Shown here: positions 54,977-63,280 of the stretch, one piece after another
How positions within the stretch are numbered: position 1 is the stretch's first letter
Layout of the letters: each line of letters opens with the position of its first letter
From: an uncultured Pedobacter sp.
Lineage (GTDB): Bacteria > Bacteroidota > Bacteroidia > Sphingobacteriales > Sphingobacteriaceae
Assembly (NCBI RefSeq): GCF_913776295.1
Contig: NZ_CAJYOJ010000060.1
Location: 154,590-218,589 of the forward strand
DNA length: 64,000 nt
Direction of reading: 5' to 3'
Notes under the pieces: generated by a model
Told to the model about the DNA's origin: nothing
Databases searched by the model: none
Seen by the model: only the letters and a program-made list of their open reading frames with translations
Program-made: the position numbers and the translations under genes

Positions 54977-56053
54977 ATGATCACAGTCAACAATATCTTC
55001 TTCAATAGCAAAAGAGTCGTTAAGACAAAGGCATTTGATTCCTATTCTCAAAATACAGATGATATATATAGTTTTTATTTAATCAAGAAGGACGAGGTTG
55101 CCACACCTTATAAAAGCGGAACCGATTTGCAAAAGGATGTCAGGAAACTATGTTCGGCCATAGAGGATGAATGTGTTGATCAATTTATCCGGGATTTGGG
55201 TATTGATAGCAGTGCTTTTGAACTTTTTATAGTCGGTTTCATTTTTTTCATGGGCGACAAACTTGAGTCTGCTAAAAGGTCTTTTGAAAAGGCATTGTCT
55301 TCAATGTCAAACGATGCTAGTATTGAGGCTTTGACAAACCGGGCATTTATTACGATGCAGGTTTCTCAGATATACGACCAATTGAATAATAAGCAAAAAG
55401 CATTGGCATCTCTTTTAGAAATACATCAGTTATATAAGGATTATCCACAGTTGTTTGAGGCTGCAGATAGCCTGCTGGCATCTGTTTTTTTTAGAATGAG
55501 TATTTATTCCATAAGGGTATACAAAACTTACAACCTTTCTCATGCAACAACCTTCTTGTCGGTTACATATCGGGAGAGGTTTAAGGAGAAATATGAAAAA
55601 TATGTATTGGAGCAGTATCTGGCAACAGCTTATAGAAATTATGCCCCCACATTTCAGGACAAAACAGCAAAATACATTTTTTATAAGGAGGCATTAAAAA
55701 ACAGACGTTTCGTTGCAGATAATAACAATGATGAATTCAATAAGGTTGAGCTTTTTTATCTCCTTAGTGATATCAACAGGTTCTTGATCATTGAAGGTTA
55801 CAAACCTGCCCTGATCAAAAAGCATAGCAGAATCATGTATAAAACCATCGCTTTGATGAGTCTACAGACCAGACAGCAGCATATAGATCCAATCATCAAA
55901 TATTCTATGATGATGTCAAAATTCTTTTTTTTGAAACAGTCTCTCGATTTTTATCCGTGGATGGGAATTGCCTCTTATTTCAGTCCCAAGTGTAAAACGG
56001 TAAGTTTGAGGCAGGATATTGAGCAGTTCAAAGCTAAAATTGAAGCACTTTAA
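54977..56053 (+). CDS. TPR-like protein of unknown role in the lanthipeptide operon
   Basis: A 358-residue soluble protein, mostly helical, with no signal peptide. It reads as helix pairs of TPR type: FELFIVGFIFFMGDKLESAK, RSFEKALSSMSNDASIEAL, SQIYDQLNNKQKALASLLEI, and later YEKYVLEQYLATAYRNYAPT. No catalytic motif is seen. Twenty bp after lanM and cotranscribed, its stop overlaps the stop of the convergent membrane-fusion gene by 3 bp. Likely a scaffold, chaperone or regulator for maturation; no named family is recognised. Confidence 0.6.
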   Translation: MITVNNIFFNSKRVVKTKAFDSYSQNTDDIYSFYLIKKDEVATPYKSGTDLQKDVRKLCSAIEDECVDQFIRDLGIDSSAFELFIVGFIFFMGDKLESAKRSFEKALSSMSNDASIEALTNRAFITMQVSQIYDQLNNKQKALASLLEIHQLYKDYPQLFEAADSLLASVFFRMSIYSIRVYKTYNLSHATTFLSVTYRERFKEKYEKYVLEQYLATAYRNYAPTFQDKTAKYIFYKEALKNRRFVADNNNDEFNKVELFYLLSDINRFLIIEGYKPALIKKHSRIMYKTIALMSLQTRQQHIDPIIKYSMMMSKFFFLKQSLDFYPWMGIASYFSPKCKTVSLRQDIEQFKAKIEAL

Positions 56054-56574
56054 AGTTTAGCTGGCTGAAAGTTCGATACTGCGCTTTCTAATAATTGCTT
56101 AAATAGAACCGTATCGCCGGTAATTACATCCAGATACACGGCGTTTAGTGGTGTTGACGAAAGTACGTCCGTTTCCAAAATACCCGGATTAATTGCTGAT
56201 ATCATCAATGTTATCGTCTCGTGGTCACTTTTGTATAGCTGTATGATTTTTCCAGTAATTTTCAGCGCTTTACGTTTTGGTATGCTTAATCGGATCGTTA
56301 CGGCCTGACCGGGCCTGATTTTTAGTGTTTCTCCCGCAGGCTGTATTTTGCAACTGATCAGAAATTCGGGAAAAGCATTTAGTGAGACAGGTTGAACTTT
56401 GTTTATGACAGTGATCTGCGCGTTTAGCTTAGCTACTTCTTGATAGGGGATCAGGGTAGTTAAAATGAAAAATATGCAGAAAAAGCAAAATAGAAGTGTC
56501 ATACCCCATCTTGTCAGCCATTTTGGGTTTCCCTTAATTATTTTCTGTATCCGCTGGGTGTGATGATTCTTCAT
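56050..56574 (-). CDS. Short membrane-fusion-like protein without coiled coil
   Basis: A 174-residue inner-membrane protein: one N-terminal transmembrane helix (GMTLLFCFFCIFFILTTLI) followed by a compact beta domain (FLISCKIQPAGETLKIRPGQ, IRLSIPKRKALKITGKIIQL) that resembles the barrel domain of HlyD-type adaptors. The lipoyl half-motifs and long coiled-coil hairpin of normal adaptors (over 400 residues) are missing. It follows the ABC exporter by 12 bp. It may be a stripped-down adaptor or a deletion remnant; no outer-membrane channel is nearby. Confidence 0.65.
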   Translation of the reverse strand: MKNHHTQRIQKIIKGNPKWLTRWGMTLLFCFFCIFFILTTLIPYQEVAKLNAQITVINKVQPVSLNAFPEFLISCKIQPAGETLKIRPGQAVTIRLSIPKRKALKITGKIIQLYKSDHETITLMISAINPGILETDVLSSTPLNAVYLDVITGDTVLFKQLLESAVSNFQPAKL

Positions 56575-56586
56575 ATATAGAAGTCG

Positions 56587-58812
56587 TTATGCGTCAAGTT
56601 CCAGCTGGTTTTTTACCAAGCTATAATATGCACCGCCTCTTGCAATGAGGTCATTATGAGTGCCCTGTTCGGCGATTACGCCATTATCTAACAGGATAAT
56701 GTTGTCGGCATTTTTTACCGTGCTTAACCGGTGGGCAACGATAATCACCGTTTTTCCTGCAAAAAAGTTATTTAGATTTTCCAATATCACAGCTTCGTTT
56801 TTAGCATCAAGCGCATTAGTTGCTTCGTCAAAAAATACGTAATGCGGATCTTTATAAACGGCTCTGGCGATCAATATTCTTTGTTTTTGTCCAGCACTGA
56901 TCCCATTGCCATCAGATCCTATCTGAGTGTTTAGTCCGAGCGGGAGTTTGTCGATAAGGTCGCCGATATTGGCAATTTTGATTGCATGAGCCAGTTTTTC
57001 AATGTCTAATGAATCTTCTTTAACGCAAATATTGTTAATGATTGTGTCAGAAAAGATAAATCCGTCCTGCATCACCGTTCCACAATTGGCCCTCCAAAAG
57101 CTTGGAGATATCTTCTCCAGGTTGTGGCCACCCACATCAACTGCACCTGCAGATGGCTTATAGAATTTTAGTAAAAGTTTTAGCAATGTCGTCTTGCCGC
57201 TTCCGCTCATCCCAACAACTGCTGTTGTTTTTCCTTCGTGAAAGCTAAGGTTGATATTCTTCAAGGCATATTGATTTCCGGCGCCGGGATACCTGAAGCT
57301 TAGATTTTTGAGATCGATAGTTTTGCCCGATTGTAAGTTGTCTATAAGATGGTCTTCCAGAGATTCTTCATCCTTAAGGCTGTGGATTTCATTTAACCTT
57401 TCCAGGCTGATCCTCGCGTCCTGCATCTGTTGGATAAAACCCACCATCTGCTCCACCGGGGTATTGGCCTGACCTACAATAAACTGTATTGCCATCATGG
57501 CTCCTAATGAGAGGTTCCCTTCAATCACTGCATGGGCAGCAAGAAAAGTGATCAGTATATTTTTGCCTTCATTGATAAAAAATGCCCCGACCTGTTGCGC
57601 CTGGCCAAGCTTCAGGCTTTTTATGTTAAAATGAAATAGGTCGGCCTGTATATCTTCCCATTTAAATCTTTTTTCCTCTTCACAGTTGTTTAGCTTAATT
57701 TCCTGAATACCGTTTATCAACTGCACAACGACACTCTGGTTTTTAGCAGAAATATCAAATCTTTTGAAATCCAGTTCTTTCCGCTTTCCCAAAAAATGGT
57801 AGACCCATGCGAAATAGATCAGATTCCCGAAAAGAAAAACCAGAAAAATACTCCGGTCGTAAAAGATCATCAGGATAGTAAAAAGGATGATACTTACGGT
57901 AGAAAATATAGCATTTAACGCCGGTCCGGTCAAAAAGGTCTGAATCCTGCCCTGATCATTTATTCTCTGCATAATATCGCCAGTGAGCTTCGTATCGAAG
58001 AAATTCATGGGTAGCCGCATGAGTTTGATCCAAAACTCTGTTAATATAGTTATGTTCAGCCTGGAAGTGACGTGCAGCAGTATCCAGGACCTGAGAAAAT
58101 CAGCAAGCATTTTTCCGATAAACAGCGTAACCTGAGCGATAACTATGATATAAACAAAAGTCATATTCTGTTGGCCGATACCCCGGTCAACAAGTGACTG
58201 CATCAGAAACGGCATTATAAGCTGGATGATACTGCCAAGCAGCAAACCAAGCATTAACTGGCCTATCAATTGCCGGTGATCATGAAGATTCCGGAAAATG
58301 TATTTCCATCCAACCGGTTCATCTGTCTTTCCTGCGCCTTTTTCAAAATGTTTATTCGGACTAAAAAGCATCACAAAACCCATGTTCGCACTTTCAGTCT
58401 GCGTCCCCCAATTATCGGAGAATTCGCGCTGTCCGTAGGTCAAAATTCCTTTTCCCGGGTCGGCAATATGAAACTTGTTTCTACTGATATTATAAAGTAC
58501 AACAAAATGGTTTTTGCGCCAGTGCAGAACGGCGGGCAAAGGGATATTCTTTAACTCCTCAATGTTGATTTTTATTCCGGTTGCATCTAATCCAATATCT
58601 CTGGCCGCTTCGAGAATTCCGCGGAAAGAAACCCCATGTTTGTTAATCCCTGAGAGTCCTCTAAGTTTTTCGATAGCGTGGTTGGCTCCATAGTGCCTGG
58701 CAATCATTTTAAGGCAGGTTGGCCCGCAATCCATCTGATCTCTTTGGCGGTAGAGCTTAAATTTTTTCAATTTAAAAAATAGGTTTTTAAAGATTGAACT
58801 GATCCTTGGCAT
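56587..58812 (-). CDS. C39 peptidase-containing ABC exporter (LanT type)
   Basis: A 741-residue bifunctional exporter. N-terminal C39 peptidase: catalytic Cys29 in RDQMDCGPTC, His in KNHFVVLYN (about 102), Asp in HIADPGKG (about 118). Six transmembrane helices follow (about 165-450). The ATPase shows Walker A VGMSGSGKTTLL, ABC signature GISAGQKQRILIAR, and Walker B YVFFDEATNALDA. It cuts the double-glycine leader and exports the mature peptide. Encoded opposite lanA-lanM, with the short membrane-fusion gene downstream. Confidence 0.95.
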   Translation of the reverse strand: MPRISSIFKNLFFKLKKFKLYRQRDQMDCGPTCLKMIARHYGANHAIEKLRGLSGINKHGVSFRGILEAARDIGLDATGIKINIEELKNIPLPAVLHWRKNHFVVLYNISRNKFHIADPGKGILTYGQREFSDNWGTQTESANMGFVMLFSPNKHFEKGAGKTDEPVGWKYIFRNLHDHRQLIGQLMLGLLLGSIIQLIMPFLMQSLVDRGIGQQNMTFVYIIVIAQVTLFIGKMLADFLRSWILLHVTSRLNITILTEFWIKLMRLPMNFFDTKLTGDIMQRINDQGRIQTFLTGPALNAIFSTVSIILFTILMIFYDRSIFLVFLFGNLIYFAWVYHFLGKRKELDFKRFDISAKNQSVVVQLINGIQEIKLNNCEEEKRFKWEDIQADLFHFNIKSLKLGQAQQVGAFFINEGKNILITFLAAHAVIEGNLSLGAMMAIQFIVGQANTPVEQMVGFIQQMQDARISLERLNEIHSLKDEESLEDHLIDNLQSGKTIDLKNLSFRYPGAGNQYALKNINLSFHEGKTTAVVGMSGSGKTTLLKLLLKFYKPSAGAVDVGGHNLEKISPSFWRANCGTVMQDGFIFSDTIINNICVKEDSLDIEKLAHAIKIANIGDLIDKLPLGLNTQIGSDGNGISAGQKQRILIARAVYKDPHYVFFDEATNALDAKNEAVILENLNNFFAGKTVIIVAHRLSTVKNADNIILLDNGVIAEQGTHNDLIARGGAYYSLVKNQLELDA

Positions 58813-58967
58813 ATATACACATTTATACCAATAAAGACAAATTGTTTTGGTATCGTGTTAAATTTAATTTGAATTCTGCAAATTATTTTTAGGTACTACC
58901 CACACAAGTACCCAATAACTCCAAACCAACAATCTGAAGTTTGCCATTACATTTTAATACGCATATT

Positions 58968-59201
58968 ATGGTAACTATCGAATTTATAACCAAAGAAGAT
59001 TTAGAACAGTTCAAACAGGAACTATTTTCGGAACTAAGACCTCCGGGGCAAAAGCTGCACAAAAACAGCGAACAAAAAGAATGGCTGAAAAGCTATGAAG
59101 TACGTCAACTTTTGAGCATCTCACCTGGAAAGTTGCAAAGTCTCCGTGATTCAGGGACATTAAAATTTAGCAAAGTCGGTAGGTTGATGTTTTACAAGTA
59201 A
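58968..59201 (+). CDS. Helix-turn-helix DNA-binding protein (excisionase-like), C-terminally cut
   Basis: A 77-residue protein with an N-terminal acidic helix (ITKEDLEQFKQELFSEL) and a winged HTH of the type in Bacteroidota mobile elements: WLKSYEVRQLLSISPGKLQS and LRDSGTLKFSKVGRLMFYK. Relatives continue with YKxED-type residues; here the codon after FYK is TAA and the frame goes on DNVAAF, suggesting a nonsense mutation that trims the last helix. ATG 58968 is used; an upstream ATG at 58941 adds nine odd residues. It lies next to the integrase relic. Confidence 0.75.
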   Translation: MVTIEFITKEDLEQFKQELFSELRPPGQKLHKNSEQKEWLKSYEVRQLLSISPGKLQSLRDSGTLKFSKVGRLMFYK

Positions 59202-59382
59202 GATAATGTGGCGGCATTTTCCGGCATTATTTCCTTGCAGAAATCATCAACTTTTACGAAAATTTCTATAATTTTATCTTTGAGCATAGGTTTTTTTTAC
59301 ATGTTAATAAATTGATTGTCAACTATTTATAAGAAAAAATAATGAACTTTGCCCTTATTTTTATATATCTTTTATCCCGAAC

Positions 59383-59742
59383 TCAAGTTAAATTATGATC
59401 GGCAACCGCTTCCAATAGGGTATGTGAATTAGTAAGCGTACCCAGATAACTTGATTTGATGGCATCGGAAGTAATCGGCAAGCCCATATCGAAAACACGT
59501 TGATGGCCATAATACATTGCATTCTGCAATTGGTCAAGATGGGTGTTCAACACCTTGATCTCTTCTTTGGAGCCGATGGCTCGGCTGCCCTTAGCGTTCC
59601 ATCGCTTAGGGTCGCAATCCCGATCGGTGGCCATCTCTGCACGATTTTCCTCTACGGTAATCCTCATGTAGATCGGCACATTTCCACTTACTTAGTTCTT
59701 TTGCTTTTTCAGATAGAAAAGCAGGCTAAAATTGGTCTTCAT
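59383..59742 (-). pseudogene. Tyrosine recombinase (integrase) N-terminal relic
   Basis: From ATG 59742 the frame reads MKTNFSLLFYLKKQKN, then TAA at 59692-59694 where relatives have Tyr, then VSGNVPIYMRITVEENRAEM, CDPKRWNAKGSRAIG and VLNTHLDQLQNA. This is the arm-type DNA-binding region of Bacteroidota tyrosine integrases. After LLEAVADHNLT it stops: the core-binding and catalytic domains with the R-H-R-Y residues are absent. It lies about 310 bp from the tRNA-Lys 3' end, the usual integrase position. Confidence 0.8.
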
Positions 59743-59996
59743 AATCTAACGATTAAAGGTGAAACAACCCGAGAACGTTTTTCGGTTCGAGAGTTGCATC
59801 GCCGTTATAAAATAATAACAGTGATGCAAACATAGCTTTGCAACTAAATCTAAACAAGATGTTCAGTTTGTAACAACCTGTACAATAAATGATTATATAC
59901 AATTCGGTGAGTCAATTTTAACCGTTTTGCCTTACTCACCTAATCACTCACCAAAGTTTTGTGAATTCGTGTGATTTTTGGCAATTCCATAAAAGC

Positions 59997-60030
59997 AAAA
60001 ACCCTGCTAATATTGCGATTGCAGGGTTTT
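59997..60030 (-). terminator. Terminator after tRNA-Lys
   Basis: Perfect 10-bp stem AAAACCCTGC (59997-60006) with GCAGGGTTTT (60021-60030), T-rich on the minus strand, 23 bases after the tRNA 3' end. Confidence 0.75.
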
Positions 60031-60052
60031 ATACATTTTGATAGTCTTTGCT

Positions 60053-60068
60053 GTGATCCCGCTGGGAT
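60053..60068. repeat. Right att-site copy within tRNA-Lys
   Basis: GTGATCCCGCTGGGAT, identical to 48599-48614; preserves a whole tRNA. Confidence 0.75.
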
Positions 60069-60126
60069 TCGAACCCAGGACCACTACATTAAAAGTGTAA
60101 TGCTCTACCAGCTGAGCTACGGAATC
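60054..60126 (-). tRNA. tRNA-Lys (anticodon TTT)
   Basis: Complete 73-base cloverleaf without encoded CCA. Acceptor GATTCCG/CGGGATC with one G-T pair, discriminator A, D-stem GCTC/GAGC, anticodon loop CTTTTAA (TTT), T-arm CTGGG-TTCGAAT-CCCAG. Its last 15 bases are duplicated at 48600-48614, so it is the attachment site of the island to its left. Confidence 0.97.
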
Positions 60127-60334
60127 ATTCCTTTTGTTTAAGGAGGTGCAAATATAGAGATTAATCCTTGCTTTGCAAATGTTTTTGTAAAATGTTTTTG
60201 GGTTCAGGCTTAGAAATTAAATTATCTGGTTATAATTAATTGATTCTAAAACCACTAAGCAGAAAATATTTTTTTTATAATTTTTAATTAAAACTTCTAT
60301 CGCAAGGAAATTACGGTAAGAAAAACTAAAATGC

Positions 60335-61033
60335 TTACTTGGCCGTTTTGGGTATAAAATTCAAAAACGACTGAAACTGCGCTTTGTGTTTATTTTTATC
60401 AAGCTTAAAATAGAAAGCACCACGCCTTGAACTTGATTTATCTTTTTCATTTTGTTTGATCAATAAACCACTGGCCGTAATTTTACGGATAAAATTGCGG
60501 TTATCAATTGGGGCGTCGTACACCTGTTCGTATAAAGACTGCAACTGTGGTATGGTAAAACGTTTTGGCAATAACTCAAATAAAACAGGGTGAAGGGCTG
60601 CCTGGTAACGGATTTTATCCATCGCTGCCTGAACCATCACATTGTGGTCGAAAATCAATTCAGGTACTTCTTTAACTTTAAACCACTCGGCATGGAACTG
60701 GTCATTGATCTGTTTGCTGTATTTATTGATATCGATCAGGGCAAAATATACAACTGATACCGTGCGTTCAATCGGATCACGGTTTGGACTGCCGTAAGCG
60801 TGCAATTGCTCTAAATAAACATCATGCAAACCGGTAAGCTCTAAAAGAATCCGTTTTGCAGCACCATCCAGATTTTCGTCTTCCCCAATAAAACCACCCA
60901 TCAAACTCCATTGGTCCTTTATGGGTTCTATGGCCCTTTTAATAACCAAAAGTTTCAGATGTTCGCCATCGTAACCAAAAATAATGCAGTCAACAGCAAC
61001 TAATACAGGTTTTTGGTTTAAGTATTTTCCCAT
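60335..61033 (-). CDS. NUDIX-fold transcriptional regulator (NrtR/AraR-like)
   Basis: A 232-residue protein: N-terminal NUDIX domain (VDCIIFGYDGEHLKLLVIKR) and a C-terminal winged helix (RFTIPQLQSLYEQVYDAPID, IRKITASGLLIKQ). The NUDIX box GGFIGEDENLDGAAK then RILLELTGL lacks the REUxEE glutamates (RILLEL), so hydrolase activity is probably lost and the domain serves as a ligand sensor, as in NrtR-type sugar and NAD regulators of Bacteroidota. It starts one base after the HAD phosphatase stop and is divergent from the galactose mutarotase gene beyond. Effector unknown; probably a sugar. Confidence 0.87.
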   Translation of the reverse strand: MGKYLNQKPVLVAVDCIIFGYDGEHLKLLVIKRAIEPIKDQWSLMGGFIGEDENLDGAAKRILLELTGLHDVYLEQLHAYGSPNRDPIERTVSVVYFALIDINKYSKQINDQFHAEWFKVKEVPELIFDHNVMVQAAMDKIRYQAALHPVLFELLPKRFTIPQLQSLYEQVYDAPIDNRNFIRKITASGLLIKQNEKDKSSSRRGAFYFKLDKNKHKAQFQSFLNFIPKTAK

Positions 61034-61034
61034 T

Positions 61035-61706
61035 TTAAAAAAGCAAATTTAATTTAGCATCGTTGTAATCGGTAATATAGCCCAAAATATTTGGATAAGC
61101 ACTAAATTCTTCAACGGCATGTGTAGTGGTAATTACCAGGCATTTCATGCCCGCATTTAAAGCTGATTCTACACCTTTAGGTGCATCTTCAAAAACCAGG
61201 CAATCGGCAGGCGATATATGCAACGCAGCGGCAGCTTTTAGAAAGGTTTCCGGATTAGGTTTGCTCTTTTGCACATCGTCGGCACTTACAATTGCACTTA
61301 AATAGTGGCGGATGTTTAAACCATCTACCACGAAATCGATATTGAACGGAATTGCTGCAGAGCCAATGGCCATCGGTATTTGTGCAGCATCAGCCCGCGC
61401 TAAAAAATTATCCAAACCGGCAATCAAAGCCAAATGCGGTAAATAACCAGACTGGTAACGCTTTTCCTTATCTACAGAAAGGCTTTCTATTTCCGACGGA
61501 CTAAACTTACCTTTACCAAAAACACGTTCCAGCACCTCGTGGTTTTTACCATACATCTCTTTTTTTACGCTTGCGTAATCAAGGTCTGCTCCTAAATCTT
61601 CGGTCATGATACTGTACCAGGCCAGGGTGTGGTACTCCATGTCGTTAATCATGGTTCCGTTTAAATCGAACAGAAAAGCTTTGGGCTTGAAATTTAAATC
61701 GTACAT
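61035..61706 (-). CDS. HAD-family phosphatase (beta-phosphoglucomutase-like)
   Basis: A 223-residue HAD superfamily subclass I protein. Motif I is FLFDLNGTMIND (nucleophile Asp intact, second Asp replaced by Asn), motif II MAIGSAAI, motif III VQKSKPNPETFLKA, motif IV CLVFEDAPKGVESAL. The helical cap carries the substrate specificity, near that of beta-phosphoglucomutases and sugar-phosphate phosphatases. It is first in a two-gene unit with the NUDIX regulator. Confidence 0.85.
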   Translation of the reverse strand: MYDLNFKPKAFLFDLNGTMINDMEYHTLAWYSIMTEDLGADLDYASVKKEMYGKNHEVLERVFGKGKFSPSEIESLSVDKEKRYQSGYLPHLALIAGLDNFLARADAAQIPMAIGSAAIPFNIDFVVDGLNIRHYLSAIVSADDVQKSKPNPETFLKAAAALHISPADCLVFEDAPKGVESALNAGMKCLVITTTHAVEEFSAYPNILGYITDYNDAKLNLLF

Positions 61707-61905
61707 ATTCCCGCTAAATTATGTGATTTTTTTTGATGTACGGAATGAGGATCAACATTAATAGAAATAATATGATAATCGTTAAGCTGACGTTAATTAT
61801 TTTTTGCTACTTTAGCCGTAACCAAAAATAAATCTATATGTAAGCGTCAGGAGTTTTTCTATGTAAAAATGACGATCGCTTCACCAACTTAAAAAAAATA
61901 AACTG

Positions 61906-63057
61906 ATGAAAAAACAATTCCTTAAGGCATTACCCTTCGCTACCTTGTGTTTAGCCCTTGCTTTTAGCGCATGTAACCCCAAAGCTGATAAAGGTACAGC
62001 AGGTAGCACACAGCAAGATTCACTGAAATACAACACCACCATTGATGGTAAAGCGGTTAAGCTTTATACATTAAAAAATAAAAATGGCGCTTCGGTGTCT
62101 ATCAGTAATTACGGCGGAAGAGTAGTTTCGTTATTGATACCTGATCAAAATAACAAATTAACCGACGTAGTGCTTGGCTATGATAGCATTGGTGCCTACC
62201 GTAAAAAAGGAGAGCCATTTTTTGGCGCACTAATTGGTCGTTATGGAAACCGCATTGGCAAAGGTAAATTTACTTTAGACGGAAAGGAATATCAATTACA
62301 GCTTAACGATGGTGTAAATACCCTGCATGGTGGTACAGATGGCTTTTTCGGCAAAGTTTGGGATGCCAAACAACTGGATAGCAACAAACTTGAATTGAGC
62401 TATGTTTCAAAAGATGGTGAAGCTGGTTATCCTGGTAAACTAGATGTGAAGGTAACTTATACGTTAACTGATAACAATGGATTGCAAATAGACTATGAGG
62501 CGACCACTGATAAAACCACTATCGTAAACCTAACCAATCATGCCTATTTCAACTTAAACGGCGAAGGAGATAGCACCATTCTGGACCACGAACTGATGAT
62601 TGATGCCAGCGCTTATACCCCTGTTGATTCGACCCTGATCCCAACTGGAAAATTGCAGCCCGTTGCAGGTACTGCTTTTGATTTTAACAAAGCGAAATTA
62701 ATCGGGAAGCAAATTGGCGATAATGACGAGCAGTTAAAATTTGGAAAAGGTTACGACCATAACTTTGCTTTAACCCACCATGACGGTAAAACACCGGTTG
62801 CTGTAGTAAAAAGCAGCAAAACTGGTATTGTGCTATCTGTGATTACCACAGAACCCGGCCTGCAATTTTACAGTGGTAATTTCCTGACCGGAGCTGATAA
62901 AGATGGTAAAGGCGGTAAATCATACCCACACCGTTCGGCTTTCTGCCTGGAAACACAACATTTTCCTGATGCACCAAATCACCCTAACTTTGCTTCGACT
63001 GTTCTTAAACCAGGTGAAACGTATAAAACGAGTACAACTTATCAGTTCTCGAAATAG
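61906..63057 (+). CDS. galM: Galactose mutarotase (aldose 1-epimerase) lipoprotein
   Basis: A 383-residue periplasmic lipoprotein (lipobox AFSAC) that interconverts alpha and beta anomers of aldoses. Landmarks: VSISNYGGRVVSLLIPD, FFGALIGRYGNRIGKGKF, VNTLHGGTDGF, NLTNHAYFNLNGEG with the catalytic His, GKGYDHNFAL, and GLQFYSGNFL near the catalytic Glu in FCLETQHFPDAPNH. It likely prepares exported sugars for uptake. Divergent from the HAD/NUDIX pair, which may regulate it. Confidence 0.93.
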   Translation: MKKQFLKALPFATLCLALAFSACNPKADKGTAGSTQQDSLKYNTTIDGKAVKLYTLKNKNGASVSISNYGGRVVSLLIPDQNNKLTDVVLGYDSIGAYRKKGEPFFGALIGRYGNRIGKGKFTLDGKEYQLQLNDGVNTLHGGTDGFFGKVWDAKQLDSNKLELSYVSKDGEAGYPGKLDVKVTYTLTDNNGLQIDYEATTDKTTIVNLTNHAYFNLNGEGDSTILDHELMIDASAYTPVDSTLIPTGKLQPVAGTAFDFNKAKLIGKQIGDNDEQLKFGKGYDHNFALTHHDGKTPVAVVKSSKTGIVLSVITTEPGLQFYSGNFLTGADKDGKGGKSYPHRSAFCLETQHFPDAPNHPNFASTVLKPGETYKTSTTYQFSK

Positions 63058-63105
63058 GGTTGACCAGTTAACAATCTGAATTAGCTAACTACAGGTTTTA
63101 GCCGT

Positions 63106-63146
63106 ACCCCGAAGGTTTTCAATAACCTTCGGGGTCTTTTTTTTTT
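63106..63146 (+). terminator. Strong intrinsic terminator after galM
   Basis: Perfect 12-bp stem ACCCCGAAGGTT (63106-63117) with AACCTTCGGGGT (63124-63135), then a run of ten T. Confidence 0.92.
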
Positions 63147-63280
63147 GCCCTTCTACTATCTGTTGGTGTCTCGCAGATCGGAAAGCCTACGTCTTTTTTT
63201 AAAAAATTAGTTTGAGGTGATATCAGAAATGATTTGGAGATTCTTGGCAAAATACTTCTTGATTGCTTATTCTGTCTTCC

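Larger units (their letters stand above)
48599..60068. mobile_element. Genomic island in tRNA-Lys carrying a lanthipeptide locus
   Basis: The tRNA-Lys 3' end (60053-60068) is repeated exactly, 16 of 16 bases, at 48599-48614, in direct orientation. The island lies downstream of the tRNA 3' end, as integrations at tRNA genes do, with a tyrosine-recombinase relic and a small HTH protein next to the tRNA. The cargo is TonB-dependent receptor, LanA, LanM, TPR-like protein, short membrane-fusion protein and C39 ABC exporter. The broken integrase suggests it can no longer move on its own. Confidence 0.75.

Noticed and set aside
48599..60068. Prophage as the nature of the island
   Set aside because: No capsid, tail, terminase or lysis genes; only integrase and HTH remnants plus peptide-biosynthesis cargo.
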